Below, in pieces: positions 17,309 through 26,715 of a stretch of 64,000 bases of DNA (its first letter is position 1; every line of letters starts with the position of its first letter). The translations under genes were made by a program, and so were the position numbers. The notes below the pieces were generated by a model, which worked only from the letters and a program-made list of their open reading frames with translations, was not told the origin of the DNA and searched no databases. The stretch lies in NCBI RefSeq assembly GCF_918698085.1, contig NZ_CAKKLP010000018.1, positions 19,850 through 83,849 of the forward strand. The letters run 5' to 3'. The stretch comes from Chryseobacterium sp. Bi04 (GTDB taxonomy: Bacteria; Bacteroidota; Bacteroidia; Flavobacteriales; Weeksellaceae).

Positions 17309-18628
17309 ATGTACAAAAAAATATTTCTTTTAAGCCTCCTTTTCGCAGGCTTTTTAAAATCACAGACGACAACCAATGTGATTTCACAGGCAGTTTACTA
17401 TGATGGGTATGCTGCTACAGTATCCACTCCTGTTCCCTCCGGACTGATCAGGTTAAATAATGCCAGGTACGCAAGAAAGCTTACAGATACAGAGCTCGAT
17501 TCTTTTAAGGCAACCATTTCAATGAAGGTAACTATAGGTGCTTTGTGTGACAATTATGACCGTTTGGGAGAGGTTTTTTTAGCGTTAGTACCCAAAAACC
17601 AACCTACTTATACCATCAATGATGCTAACGTAAAAAGAATTGAAGTAGGCCGGTATATTACTCCTTTTATGAACAAAAACCGTACTCCTACACAGGTTCC
17701 TTACACGTATGATGTAAGTAATTTATATAGTATATTTCATAGTACTGAATTGCGTAATATGTATGATATCTATATGGAACTGGATGTATTTGGCGTTCCT
17801 TATGCTGCCAATAATGAAGTTGCCGGATGTGCCGGCAGAAATGATGTTTTTTCAGGAACTCTGACTTTTACTTCAACAAACACCGGAACAGCTACAGATT
17901 ACAATACCCTGGTTCCTATATTAACCTATAACAGGCTCAATAACTACAACAGCACTGATGTTGCGGGTGAAACGGTCAGAATTGTCAGCTTCAACCTTCC
18001 TACCCCTGTTACCAATGCCCGTTTTTTTGTAATATCTACTCCCCATGGAAATCCTGAAGAATACAACAGAAGACAGAACTACACCTACATAGACGATGTG
18101 CAGGTGCTTACCTACACTCCCGGGGGAACCTCCTGCGAGCCTTACAGGGTATACAATACACAAGCCAATCAAATCTATCATTCTACTCCACAGACAACCT
18201 CATGGTGGACTTCCTGGAATAATTGGTGTCCGGGCAGTTCCGTTCCTACCAGAGAGTTTACATTATCCAGTCTGGCCGCTGGAAATCACACATTGAAACA
18301 TACCATACCAACAGCTGTTTTTAATCAGGAAGGCGAAGTAAATTTATCTGTTTATATGCAGGGCAAAAGTAATACAACTCTGAAAGCAGCAGAAAATGTT
18401 AAAATAACCGATGTCGGCATATACCCTAATCCTACTTCCGATTTTGTGAATATAAAATCAGAAACAGGGATATCCTCTATAAGTCTTTTCAATATCAATG
18501 GAAGAAAATTATCTGAAAACTACGGAGATGATAAGATCGATATCTCAACACAGAGCAAGGGCACTTATATTTTAAATATTGTTTTAAAAGACGGAACTAC
18601 CTTCAAACATAAAATCATCAAGAAATAA
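17309..18628 (+). CDS. Second secreted PNGase F-like glycoamidase with T9SS sorting domain
   Basis: A 439-residue paralogue of the upstream gene with the same plan: signal peptide (MYKKIFLLSLLFAGFLKSQ), PNGase F-like region and T9SS type A domain ending KHKIIKK. The proposed catalytic residues are kept (D84 in CDNYDR, E157 in YMELDVFG, E251 in PEEYNRR), as are C276 and C307. It differs mainly by a shorter linker at the STPHG loop and several substitutions in the C-terminal domain. The ATG at 17309 aligns with the paralogue's start; an in-frame ATG lies 6 nt upstream. Tandem duplication with separate terminators suggests independent expression. Confidence 0.75.
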   Translation: MYKKIFLLSLLFAGFLKSQTTTNVISQAVYYDGYAATVSTPVPSGLIRLNNARYARKLTDTELDSFKATISMKVTIGALCDNYDRLGEVFLALVPKNQPTYTINDANVKRIEVGRYITPFMNKNRTPTQVPYTYDVSNLYSIFHSTELRNMYDIYMELDVFGVPYAANNEVAGCAGRNDVFSGTLTFTSTNTGTATDYNTLVPILTYNRLNNYNSTDVAGETVRIVSFNLPTPVTNARFFVISTPHGNPEEYNRRQNYTYIDDVQVLTYTPGGTSCEPYRVYNTQANQIYHSTPQTTSWWTSWNNWCPGSSVPTREFTLSSLAAGNHTLKHTIPTAVFNQEGEVNLSVYMQGKSNTTLKAAENVKITDVGIYPNPTSDFVNIKSETGISSISLFNINGRKLSENYGDDKIDISTQSKGTYILNIVLKDGTTFKHKIIKK

Positions 18629-18670
18629 GAGGTAAACAATTTTTCAAGTCATAAAGATTTGAAAAACAGC

Positions 18671-18711
18671 AAAACCCTCCAGGTGAATACTTTTTACCTG
18701 GAGGGTTTTTA
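18671..18711 (+). terminator. Terminator after PNGase-like gene 2
   Basis: A 14-bp perfect stem (18671-18684 with 18696-18709) runs into T residues. Its sequence differs from the terminator of the first paralogue. Confidence 0.85.
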
Positions 18712-18778
18712 TATTTAGAGTCATTTAAATATATCAGAAATCAATCACAGGAGGCTTAAAAGTTTAAAAAAATATGAA

Positions 18779-18928
18779 ATGAAATTTAAACTGACCTTAG
18801 GAAATCAACTGTTCTTTGCCAGACTAACAGAAATTCCACATCAGGCCGTCTCAATAATATATGGTATAGATTCCACGCACAGCCCCGAATGGGAGATCAA
18901 ACATAACGTTTTTGTTGAATTTTATTAA
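18779..18928 (+). CDS. Possible 49-residue protein or gene fragment
   Basis: ATG to TAA, 49 residues, starting MKFKLTLGNQ and ending HNVFVEFY. Mixed composition with two prolines and three histidines looks more protein-like than random AT-rich DNA, and an AGGAGG run lies 25-30 nt upstream. No family is recognised. It might be a real small gene or the remnant of a longer one. Evidence is weak. Confidence 0.25.
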   Translation: MKFKLTLGNQLFFARLTEIPHQAVSIIYGIDSTHSPEWEIKHNVFVEFY

Positions 18929-19103
18929 TCTTTTCTAAAAAGTTTTATTTTGGAGGCTTATTTCCGGATAAGGATAAGCAAGAAAAGAATTAAGCTTCCA
19001 AAAAACCACGTCTTTCTGCAAAATATCACCTTAAAAAACAGGATCATAGACTGTGTCTTTTTGAATAGTTAAAAAACTTTAACTCTAATCCCCATTCAAA
19101 AAA

Positions 19104-19134
19104 TTGTCATTTCCAGTTTATTAAACTATTTTTG
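19104..19134 (+). promoter_or_regulatory. Promoter of the DinB family gene
   Basis: -33 TTG at 19104-19106 and exact -7 box TATTTTTG at 19127-19134, spacer 20. Predicted leader is about 15 nt. Confidence 0.65.
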
Positions 19135-19154
19135 GAGATTAAAAAAACGGCAAA

Positions 19155-19625
19155 ATGAACTATCATTTTCAAGCACACAGACAGGTAAGAAGAAACCTTC
19201 TGGACATCCTGCAGAACACTTCCCATGAAGATCTTCTGCTGATTCCGGATGGCTTCAACAACAATATATACTGGAATATTGTACACACAGTTGCCACCCA
19301 GCAGCTGCTGCACTATTATCTGAGTGGAAACCCTTTCCGTATTGATAAATACTGGATTGAAACTTATAAAAAAGGGACTTTACCTAATCTTAATGTCCAG
19401 AAATCAGAAGTGGAAGATTTGGAGTTCCTGCTTACTGAAACGTCAAAGATCTTAATGAAAGATTATGACAGTGATTTCTTTTCAGATTACACGCCCTATA
19501 CAACCAGTTTCGGAATGGATTTAAAAAGTATTCAGGATGCCATTATCTTTAATAACATGCATGAAAGCTTACATTACGGATATGCAATGGCTCAGAAAAG
19601 AGCTATTTTGGGTGAAAAATATTAA
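19155..19625 (+). CDS. DinB family protein
   Basis: A 156-residue four-helix protein. Candidate metal ligands are the His of NIVHTVATQQLLHYYL (about residue 38) and the two of NNMHESLHYGYAMAQKR near the C-terminus, as in the DinB/YfiT-like superfamily. These are metal-binding proteins related to bacillithiol- or mycothiol-dependent transferases. The presence of a YpdA-type reductase elsewhere in the window makes a thiol-linked detoxification role possible. It is monocistronic, with its own promoter and terminator. Confidence 0.8.
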   Translation: MNYHFQAHRQVRRNLLDILQNTSHEDLLLIPDGFNNNIYWNIVHTVATQQLLHYYLSGNPFRIDKYWIETYKKGTLPNLNVQKSEVEDLEFLLTETSKILMKDYDSDFFSDYTPYTTSFGMDLKSIQDAIIFNNMHESLHYGYAMAQKRAILGEKY

Positions 19626-19642
19626 ACAATTACCCTCTGCTG

Positions 19643-19670
19643 AATAAGAGCTACCATAGTTCTTATTTTT
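19643..19670 (+). terminator. Terminator after the DinB gene
   Basis: Stem AATAAGA-x-CTA pairs with TAG-x-TCTTATT through a G-T wobble (19643-19653 with 19657-19667) and is followed by T residues. Confidence 0.7.
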
Positions 19671-19835
19671 GGCAAAAAAATAAAACTGATGAGCCTTCAG
19701 AAGGGTTAATGAGTAAAAATCAGGGAATTCATCCGGAGGAAAATAAAATTCATGTAATCCCGGATGTTGTTTGACTACAAAACTGTAGAAGAGCCTCCCT
19801 ACCTTGATTAGATTTAACAATAGAAAAAATAAATT

Positions 19836-20588
19836 TTGACAAACGACAACAAAAAAGACGATTTTATTTTCGGACTTCGTCCTGTAATAGAAGCTATTGA
19901 AGCAGGAAAAACCATTGACAAGATCTTTGTGCAAAATGCACTTCAGGGTCCTATTTATGCTGAATTGAAAGCTGCTTTAGCAAAAAATAAAATCCGTCCC
20001 AATTATGTTCCGGTTGAAAAACTGAACCGCTTTACGAGAAAAAACCACCAGGGTGTGGTTGCTTTTATTTCGGATGTTCCGTTTTATAAAGTAGAAGATA
20101 TTGTTCCTCAATTATTTGAAGAAGGAAAAACACCTTTCTTATTGATCCTGGACAGACTTACCGATGTAAGAAACTTCGGGGCCATCTGCAGAACTGCAGA
20201 ATGTGTGGGTATCGATGCGATCATTATTCCGGAAAAAGGAGGTGCTCCAATCAATTCTGATGCGATAAAAACTTCTGCAGGAGCCATTTATAACATTAAA
20301 ATCTGTAAAGAAAACAATCTGGCCCATGCTGTAGACTTTTTACAGCAAAGCGGAATCACGGTATTTGCTGCCAGTGAAAAAGCACAAAAGTTAATTTATG
20401 ATGTCAACTTCTCAGAACCTTGTGCTATTGTAATGGGAAATGAGGAAACCGGAATTTCTAAAGAAGTACTTCATCATTCGGATGAAAAAATAAAACTTCC
20501 TATTGAAGGAAAAACACAATCTCTAAATGTTTCTGTCGCATGTGGTGCTATTCTGTATGAAGCGGTAAGACAGAAAATTTTGAAATAA
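19836..20588 (+). CDS. rlmB: 23S rRNA (guanosine-2'-O-)-methyltransferase RlmB
   Basis: A 250-residue SpoU/TrmH-type methyltransferase. Residues about 12-90 form the L30e-like substrate-binding domain (FIFGLRPVIEAIEAG). The SPOUT domain follows with DRLTDVRNFGAICRTAECVG, VMGNEETGISKEVL and LPIEGKTQSLNVSVACGAILYE, the deep-knot S-adenosylmethionine motifs. It modifies G2251 (E. coli numbering) of 23S rRNA. The start must be TTG at 19836: an in-frame stop lies two codons upstream and no ATG precedes the conserved GLRPV block. Confidence 0.9.
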   Translation: MTNDNKKDDFIFGLRPVIEAIEAGKTIDKIFVQNALQGPIYAELKAALAKNKIRPNYVPVEKLNRFTRKNHQGVVAFISDVPFYKVEDIVPQLFEEGKTPFLLILDRLTDVRNFGAICRTAECVGIDAIIIPEKGGAPINSDAIKTSAGAIYNIKICKENNLAHAVDFLQQSGITVFAASEKAQKLIYDVNFSEPCAIVMGNEETGISKEVLHHSDEKIKLPIEGKTQSLNVSVACGAILYEAVRQKILK

Positions 20589-20623
20589 TTCAGTTCTATA
20601 ACACAACATTAAAAAATCAGAAA

Positions 20624-21673
20624 ATGAAAAATATAGCAGCATTAGCGCTTATCTCATCTATAGCTCTTGTATCGTGTAAAAAAGAAACAGCTACTGTAAC
20701 GAAAGTAGATCCTAAAACGGGAAAAACCGTTACTGTAGAAGTTCCTGCTGATTCTGTAGCTAAAGTAGCGGAGAACCCGGCGATCAGAGATTCTGCAGGG
20801 ATCATTAAGCAAACTTTTAAGCTTGAAAAAGGAAAAACATATCCTCTTACAACGTATCAGAGGGATGTAAAGACCATGACAGATCCTACTGGAAAATCTA
20901 TTACAGCGACCAGTGAATCTACGGATGAAATGAATTTTACAGTCAATGATATCAAAGGAAATGTGTATGATATGACCCTTAACCTTGTAGCTAAAAGAAG
21001 TTCTCAGTCTGCACAGGGAAAAACTATTGTTGTAGATACCAAGCTCCCTATTCCTAAAGAAGATGATCTTAAGATGATCTGGAATATCAACAGGGCGCTT
21101 ACCGGAAACAAGCTTGCTATGAAAATGGATACAAAAGGTAATGTGATATCCATTACAGGCTTTGATGCTGTGTACAACAAAGTATCTGCTTCTGTAGGAA
21201 CTCTTATCAAAGATGCGAATCAGAAAGCAAGCGTTGTAGCAAGTCTTAAAGAAACTTTCAATGAAAAAGTACTGAAAGATCAGTTCAATAAAAACCTGAC
21301 GATTATTCCTAAAAAAGGAGTGAAGATCGGTGAAAAATGGACCACTTCTGAAAATGCTGATGCAAGCGGAACAGTTAAAGTAACTTCAAACTATGTTTTA
21401 AAAAGCTTAGGAAACGGAAGCGCTGAAATTGGTGTTACCGGAGGGATTCCTAAGAAAACAGAAAAGAAAGCTCAGGGGCCTATTACTCATAGCTTAAGCA
21501 GTGAACTGGTACAGACCGGTACTATTAAATTTGATGAAAATACAGGGTGGATTACCAACCAGAATATCAATGTGGAAACTACACAGATAGAATCTATTAC
21601 AGACGGAAAACAGTCTCAGTCTATGAAAAGTGTTTCAAAATCTTCTGTCATGGTAAATCCTTCAGCAAAATAA
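20624..21673 (+). CDS. Lipoprotein of the DUF6263 type
   Basis: A 349-residue protein with a lipoprotein signal peptide; the lipobox is ALVSC with C18 as the lipidated residue. The mature part is beta-rich, with repeated ITSES/TATSES-type strands and the stretch LKDQFNKNLTIIPKKGVKIGEKW, consistent with the Bacteroidota DUF6263 family. Function is unknown. It follows rlmB by 35 nt without a visible terminator, so read-through is possible. Confidence 0.65.
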   Translation: MKNIAALALISSIALVSCKKETATVTKVDPKTGKTVTVEVPADSVAKVAENPAIRDSAGIIKQTFKLEKGKTYPLTTYQRDVKTMTDPTGKSITATSESTDEMNFTVNDIKGNVYDMTLNLVAKRSSQSAQGKTIVVDTKLPIPKEDDLKMIWNINRALTGNKLAMKMDTKGNVISITGFDAVYNKVSASVGTLIKDANQKASVVASLKETFNEKVLKDQFNKNLTIIPKKGVKIGEKWTTSENADASGTVKVTSNYVLKSLGNGSAEIGVTGGIPKKTEKKAQGPITHSLSSELVQTGTIKFDENTGWITNQNINVETTQIESITDGKQSQSMKSVSKSSVMVNPSAK

Positions 21674-21788
21674 TTAAAGTAAAAGAGTTTGAGGTTGAAG
21701 AGTCTGAGAATTTGAGAGTTTTATTTTGATTATTAAAATAAGTATCGACAAACAACTTTGAACTTTAGAATCTTAAATATATTGTATT

Positions 21789-22022
21789 ATGAAGTACATT
21801 CTTGAGCTGGTACTCTCTGCTATCATTATTTTCTTTGTCTGGAATATTCTGAAAAGGATATTTTTTAAGACGTTTTACGGTTATAGGTTCAACAATAACA
21901 GTAATCAGAATAACAGGCAGCAGGATATCCATGGCTCGAATAAAGAGAATAAGCAAAACCTTAAGTGGGATGCGGAAACCGTAGACTATGAAGAGGTGAA
22001 ACAGAATAATGATAAAAGATAA
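21789..22022 (+). CDS. DUF4834 family small membrane protein
   Basis: A 77-residue protein. One N-terminal membrane helix (about 4-22, ILELVLSAIIIFFVWNILKRI) is followed by an Asn/Gln-rich linker and a short conserved C-terminal patch, WDAETVDYEEVKQ. The family is common in Bacteroidota and frequently lies before a yfhO-type gene, as here (30 nt gap). Function is unknown. Confidence 0.7.
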   Translation: MKYILELVLSAIIIFFVWNILKRIFFKTFYGYRFNNNSNQNNRQQDIHGSNKENKQNLKWDAETVDYEEVKQNNDKR

Positions 22023-22052
22023 AAATTCCAAGAAAAAAAGATAATAACCAGC

Positions 22053-24593
22053 ATGGCGAAAAATAAAAGCTCAATTTATATTGCTATTTCATTAGTTGTA
22101 TTTATAGTTTTAGCATTTTTATATTCCACCCCTGTCTTTACGGGAAAACAGCTTTTCCAGCATGACATTGTACAGTACAGAGGGGGAGCAAAAGAACTGC
22201 TCGACTATAGAGCCAATACAGGAAATGAAACCTACTGGAGTGACTCCATGTTTGGAGGAATGCCCACTTATCAGATGGGCAGCCAGTTTAAAGGTGATAT
22301 TATCAAGAAAATTGACAGCAATCTGAATTTCCTGCCAAGGCCGGTTAATTATCTGTTTCTGCTTTTTGCAGGCTTTTTCCTTCTGGGAATGGTAGTGGTC
22401 AGAAACTGGAAATATGCTCTGCTAGGGGCTACTTTCTTTGGCCTTTCTACCTATTTTTATATTATCATTGCTGCGGGGCATAATGGTAAAGTAAATACCA
22501 TTGAATATTTCGCGCCACTTTTAGCCGGAATTCTATTGGTTTATATCCGGAAACAATACATCTGGGGATTCATTGTTACAACCCTTTTTATGGGGCTTCA
22601 GATTGCAGCGAACCACCCACAGATGACATACTACCTGTTCATTGCGTTAGGATTTTTATTCCTTTCTGAACTGATCAGAGTGATCCTGAAGAAAACACAG
22701 ATGAAGCATTTTCTTATTTCTTCGGGAATTATTGCGGTATCATGTATCATTGGAGTTGGAATGAATTCTCAAAGAATCCTTGCCAATTCTGAATATGTAA
22801 AAGAAACGGTTCGTGGAAAGCAGATTTTAACGAATGACAGCCATACTTCAGGAAAATCCGGAATGGATAAGGAAAGCATGCTGATGTGGAGCTACGGTAA
22901 ACTGGAAACGTTAAATCTTTTCATTCCAAGGCTGATGGGTGGCGGAAGCCAGGAGCCGGAAGCTAAGGAAATGATGAGCAAAGTTCAGGAGCTTGTTCAG
23001 GAAAATGTAAGCTCACAAGCTGAAATGGACAGAATATCGAAAGGTTTCAGTGGAATGACATACTGGGGTGACCAACCGGGAACTTCAGGACCGGCATACC
23101 AGGGAGCTATTGTATGTTTTCTTGCTCTTTTAGGATTTTTCATTGCCCGAAAAAAATACCGTTACTGGATTTTAGGAGCTTCGATACTTACTGTTTTACT
23201 GGCATGGGGAAGTAACTTTATGCCATTATCCGATTTCTTTATTGACTATGTTCCGTTTTACAATAAATTCAGAGCACCTTCTTCAATCCTTGTTGTTGTA
23301 GAATTGTTATTCCCACTGATAGCCATCCTTGGGCTGTACAGATTCTTTACCGATGAAGAGCTTACTGAAGAATACAAACAAAAAACACTTCTTTATGTAA
23401 GTGGGGGAACATTAGGATTCGTATTGATTCTTTTGGTCTTCGGAAAATCATTGTTAGGTTTCGCTACAGAAGGTGAAAGAACCTATTTCCCTCCTTTCCT
23501 ACTTGATTATCTTGTGGATGAAAGATATAAACTGTTCAGAACAGATGCTGTTAAAGCCTTTATTTATGTAGCCATTACAGCAGCTGTTTTATTTTTCAGT
23601 TTAAAGAAAAAGCTGAATCAGAATATTGCTTTGGTAGTGATTGGTTTAGTAAGTTTATTCGACTTATGGACTGTGAATAAGCGTTATCTGAATGATGAAA
23701 ATTATGTAGACAAAGTCTTTGCTGAAAATCCTTTCCAGACAGAAACTTCAGATTTACTGGCTGAAAAAGTTCAGGCAAACCCGAGCTTATCCTCTATTCT
23801 TGATAATGTGAATGTCAACAAAACACTGGAAACAATTGCTGAAAAAGATAAGAGCCATTATAGAATTTATAACCAGACTTTAGGCGTAACAAGTGAGACA
23901 AATACTTCTTATTTTAAAGCATCTATTGGTGGTTATCATGCAGTAAAGTTAAGAAGGTATGATGACATTCTTAATGAATACCTGTCAAATATAGACAGTG
24001 TAAAGACTCCTAAAATTCTGAATATGCTTAATGCTAAGTATATGATTTTTGGAGGCCCCGCAGAACCTCAGGCTGTGCCTAATCCAAATGCCAACGGAAA
24101 TGCATGGTTTGTAAGTGACCTGAAATTTGCAGATACACCCAATGAAGAAATCAAATCTATTGGGGATATTGACAATAAAAAAACAGCTGTTATTGCCACT
24201 TCAGACAAATCTTATTTCGACAATAAACCTGTTCAGGCAGATTCTACAGCATTTATCAATCTTACAAAATACCAGCCTAATGAACTGGAGTTTAAATCTC
24301 AATCCAGAACACCGCAATTGGCTGTGTTCTCTGAAGTTTACTATCCTCATGGCTGGAAAGTGCTGGTTGATGAAAAAGAAGTCCCTTATATCAAAGCAGA
24401 TTATTTACTTCGTGCCGTACATGTTCCTGCAGGAAACCATCATGTCAGAATGGTGTTTGAACCTGAAGTCATTGAAAAAGGAAAATGGATTTCCCTTATT
24501 TGTTTCGGACTATTTATAGCCCTGACAGCTTTTGGAATTTTCTGGATGAATAAAAATAAGAAAAAGGAAACAGTAACTGAACCACAAGCTTAA
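22053..24593 (+). CDS. YfhO family integral membrane protein
   Basis: An 846-residue polytopic protein with about 12-14 membrane segments. It has a large extracytoplasmic region after the first helix (FQHDIVQYRGGAKELLDYR, FGGMPTYQM), another around residues 250-350, and a C-terminal beta domain (YPHGWKVLVDEKEV to VFEP) before the last helix. This is the YfhO/DUF6044-like architecture of GT-C-type glycosyltransferase relatives. It may transfer sugars to envelope polymers, consistent with the GT4 glycosyltransferase that follows after 26 nt. Confidence 0.85.
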   Translation: MAKNKSSIYIAISLVVFIVLAFLYSTPVFTGKQLFQHDIVQYRGGAKELLDYRANTGNETYWSDSMFGGMPTYQMGSQFKGDIIKKIDSNLNFLPRPVNYLFLLFAGFFLLGMVVVRNWKYALLGATFFGLSTYFYIIIAAGHNGKVNTIEYFAPLLAGILLVYIRKQYIWGFIVTTLFMGLQIAANHPQMTYYLFIALGFLFLSELIRVILKKTQMKHFLISSGIIAVSCIIGVGMNSQRILANSEYVKETVRGKQILTNDSHTSGKSGMDKESMLMWSYGKLETLNLFIPRLMGGGSQEPEAKEMMSKVQELVQENVSSQAEMDRISKGFSGMTYWGDQPGTSGPAYQGAIVCFLALLGFFIARKKYRYWILGASILTVLLAWGSNFMPLSDFFIDYVPFYNKFRAPSSILVVVELLFPLIAILGLYRFFTDEELTEEYKQKTLLYVSGGTLGFVLILLVFGKSLLGFATEGERTYFPPFLLDYLVDERYKLFRTDAVKAFIYVAITAAVLFFSLKKKLNQNIALVVIGLVSLFDLWTVNKRYLNDENYVDKVFAENPFQTETSDLLAEKVQANPSLSSILDNVNVNKTLETIAEKDKSHYRIYNQTLGVTSETNTSYFKASIGGYHAVKLRRYDDILNEYLSNIDSVKTPKILNMLNAKYMIFGGPAEPQAVPNPNANGNAWFVSDLKFADTPNEEIKSIGDIDNKKTAVIATSDKSYFDNKPVQADSTAFINLTKYQPNELEFKSQSRTPQLAVFSEVYYPHGWKVLVDEKEVPYIKADYLLRAVHVPAGNHHVRMVFEPEVIEKGKWISLICFGLFIALTAFGIFWMNKNKKKETVTEPQA

Positions 24594-24619
24594 TTCAATA
24601 TTGTGGCAAACCATTCTGA

Positions 24620-25942
24620 ATGGAACAAGCCGTTATAAAGAATCTCAACATCAAAATGGAACAGAAGAAAATATTGATTATCACCTATTACTGGCCTCCT
24701 GCGGGAGGTCCTGGTGTTCAAAGGTGGCTTAAGTTCGCAAAATATCTACCCGATTTTGGCTGGAAACCTGTGATCTACACTCCGGAAAATCCCAATTATC
24801 CGTTGGTAGATGAAACGTTGATGAAGGATGTTCCCAACGATATTGAGATGGTCAGAACAAGGATCTGGGAACCTTATCAGCTGGCAGAAAAGCTTAATAA
24901 AAGCAATAAAAAATTCAAAGCCGGGCAATTTGATGTAGGCGAAAACCAAAGCTGGAAATCCAGGCTTTCCATTTGGGTTAGGGGAAATTTCTTTATTCCG
25001 GATGCCCGGGTTTTTTGGGTCAAACCTTCTATTCAATTTTTAGAAAAGTATTTAAAAGAAAATAAAATAGATATTGTAGTCACTTCCGGCCCACCCCATT
25101 CATTGCATCTCATTGGGCTAGGTCTTAAAAATAAGCTTCCCCATTTAAAATGGATTGCCGATTTTCGTGATCCGTGGACGGAGATTTCTTACTACAAGCA
25201 TTTAAAATTAACCAGAAGTTCGGATAAGAAACACCGTCAGTTAGAAAGTGCTGTATTTAAAAATGCAGATATTACCCTAGCCACCAGCTATACCGATGCT
25301 GAAAACTTTCGGAAAGCAGGAGCTCATGCCGTTTGTATTACTAATGGATTTGACGAGACTGATGCCCATGAAGATCCTAAACTGCAAAAGAACAAAACAT
25401 TTACGCTAAGTTACATCGGCGTTTTGGAGCAATTACGGAATCCTGATAACCTTTGGCAAGCATTGGACGAACTGGTGAAAGAAAACATAGAGTTTTCAAA
25501 GGATTTTTCACTGAAATTTGTGGGAAGAATTGATGATAAGATCTTAGCTTCTCTTGAAAATTCCAGTTTGAAAAACCATATTTTAAACCTGGGTTATCTT
25601 TCCCATGGAAAAGCTGTTGAAGAAATGCAGAGTTCTGATCTTCTGCTTATCACCAATTTTCCTAACGAGTCTTCAAAAGGGATTATTCCGGGGAAAATAT
25701 TTGAATATCTGGCTTCAGGAAAACAGATTCTGTCATTTGGCCCTGATAAAGCCGATGTAGAAAAAATTTTAGAAGATACCCATGCCGGGAAGCACTTCGG
25801 ATATCATGGTTCCGAAGAAGTAAAGCAGTTTATCCTGGAAAAATTTAAGCTTTGGAAAAGTGGAAATCTTAGTAAAAACACTCAACACATTGAACAGTTT
25901 TCAAGAAAAAATCTCACTCAACAGTTGGCAGACATTTTATAA
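24620..25942 (+). CDS. Glycosyltransferase family 4 protein
   Basis: A 440-residue GT-B-fold glycosyltransferase. The N-terminal domain starts with ITYYWPPAGGPGVQRWLKFAKYL. The C-terminal domain has the nucleotide-sugar-binding block GIIPGKIFEYLASGKQILSFGP and the GYLSHGKAVEEMQSSDLLL helix. It probably adds a sugar to an envelope glycan from a nucleotide-sugar donor in the cytoplasm. A second in-frame ATG at 24656 (MEQKKILIITYYW) is an equally good start and would remove a weakly conserved 12-residue tail. Confidence 0.85.
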   Translation: MEQAVIKNLNIKMEQKKILIITYYWPPAGGPGVQRWLKFAKYLPDFGWKPVIYTPENPNYPLVDETLMKDVPNDIEMVRTRIWEPYQLAEKLNKSNKKFKAGQFDVGENQSWKSRLSIWVRGNFFIPDARVFWVKPSIQFLEKYLKENKIDIVVTSGPPHSLHLIGLGLKNKLPHLKWIADFRDPWTEISYYKHLKLTRSSDKKHRQLESAVFKNADITLATSYTDAENFRKAGAHAVCITNGFDETDAHEDPKLQKNKTFTLSYIGVLEQLRNPDNLWQALDELVKENIEFSKDFSLKFVGRIDDKILASLENSSLKNHILNLGYLSHGKAVEEMQSSDLLLITNFPNESSKGIIPGKIFEYLASGKQILSFGPDKADVEKILEDTHAGKHFGYHGSEEVKQFILEKFKLWKSGNLSKNTQHIEQFSRKNLTQQLADIL

Positions 25943-25999
25943 AAAAAGCTGGAGGCAGGAATTGGGAAGACCATAGCTTCTTCCTTCCGGCATCCAGCT
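25941..25999. terminator. Bidirectional terminator between convergent genes
   Basis: Arms 25948-25961 and 25985-25998 pair over 12 of 14 positions, with an A-run on the left and a pyrimidine-rich right flank. It serves the glycosyltransferase on plus and the lipoprotein on minus; the minus side has the better T-tail. Confidence 0.65.
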
Positions 26000-26009
26000 T
26001 CTCTCTTTC

Positions 26010-26651
26010 TTATATCGTCCACTGATCATTGATCACCGCTATCAGATAATATTTTCCCTGAAACTCTTCAAATACAAAACGAACGGTTTTCCAGTCCATT
26101 TCACTATTCTTTTCTGTTCCTTTGATATAGTTTTCTGTAAAATTAGCTGTAGGATAACTTTCTTTAAGATTATTCAGAGAGTTCCCTCCACCGATGAATT
26201 TATCTACAGAATACTGGGAAGCTGTAAAATCCTTAGAAAAAACCCATTTACCCAGGTAGTCATTAATCGTTGCCTTGTATGGATCTCCGGAGCCATCCTG
26301 TGCTCCCCAGGTAAACAATGTTTTTGTAGGCTGAAACTGTTCAAAATCAGCTTTGGAGAAATGTTTGTCCCCTTTCATATCAACATGTGCATACATTGAA
26401 AAGCGAATTCCTTTTTCAGGATGAATTAATGAAGCAAATGTTTTATAATCTTTAGTTTTTAGGGCCTGCAGAACCTCATCGTTTACTTTCTTCAAAGAAG
26501 CTTCTCTTTCTTCTTTTGTAGGAAGTTTTCCAATACTGTCTGTTTTTGCCTGTGCAACAGAATCAACAATATTCGGAACCGGTTTTCCCGCTTCTTTCTT
26601 ACAGGCGATTACTACAGTGAGTACTAATAGAGAAATAAGTAGTTTTTTCAT
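26010..26651 (-). CDS. Lipoprotein of unknown function
   Basis: A 213-residue protein. The signal peptide MKKLLISLLVLTVVIAC gives C17 as the lipid attachment residue. A charged helical linker leads to a mixed alpha/beta domain of about 140 residues with FASLIHPEKGIRFSMYAHVD and WKTVRFVFEEFQGKYYLIAVINDQW. The fold looks like an NTF2-like or cystatin-type domain, but no family was recognised. It is probably anchored in the outer membrane. Confidence 0.65.
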   Translation of the reverse strand: MKKLLISLLVLTVVIACKKEAGKPVPNIVDSVAQAKTDSIGKLPTKEEREASLKKVNDEVLQALKTKDYKTFASLIHPEKGIRFSMYAHVDMKGDKHFSKADFEQFQPTKTLFTWGAQDGSGDPYKATINDYLGKWVFSKDFTASQYSVDKFIGGGNSLNNLKESYPTANFTENYIKGTEKNSEMDWKTVRFVFEEFQGKYYLIAVINDQWTI

Positions 26652-26715
26652 ATTTTAATTTTAAGTGATGATAAAAAACACCAAAACTGATGCCATTACC
26701 GTGAGGAGGGGTACA

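Larger units (their letters stand above)
18629..19154. other. Intergenic region before the DinB gene
   Basis: About 525 bases. It holds a terminator, a 49-codon ORF, a 13-bp inverted repeat (18948-18960 with 18991-19003, TTTTGGAGGCTTA type, one wobble) without a T-tail, and the dinB-family promoter. Nothing else is recognised. Confidence 0.5.
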
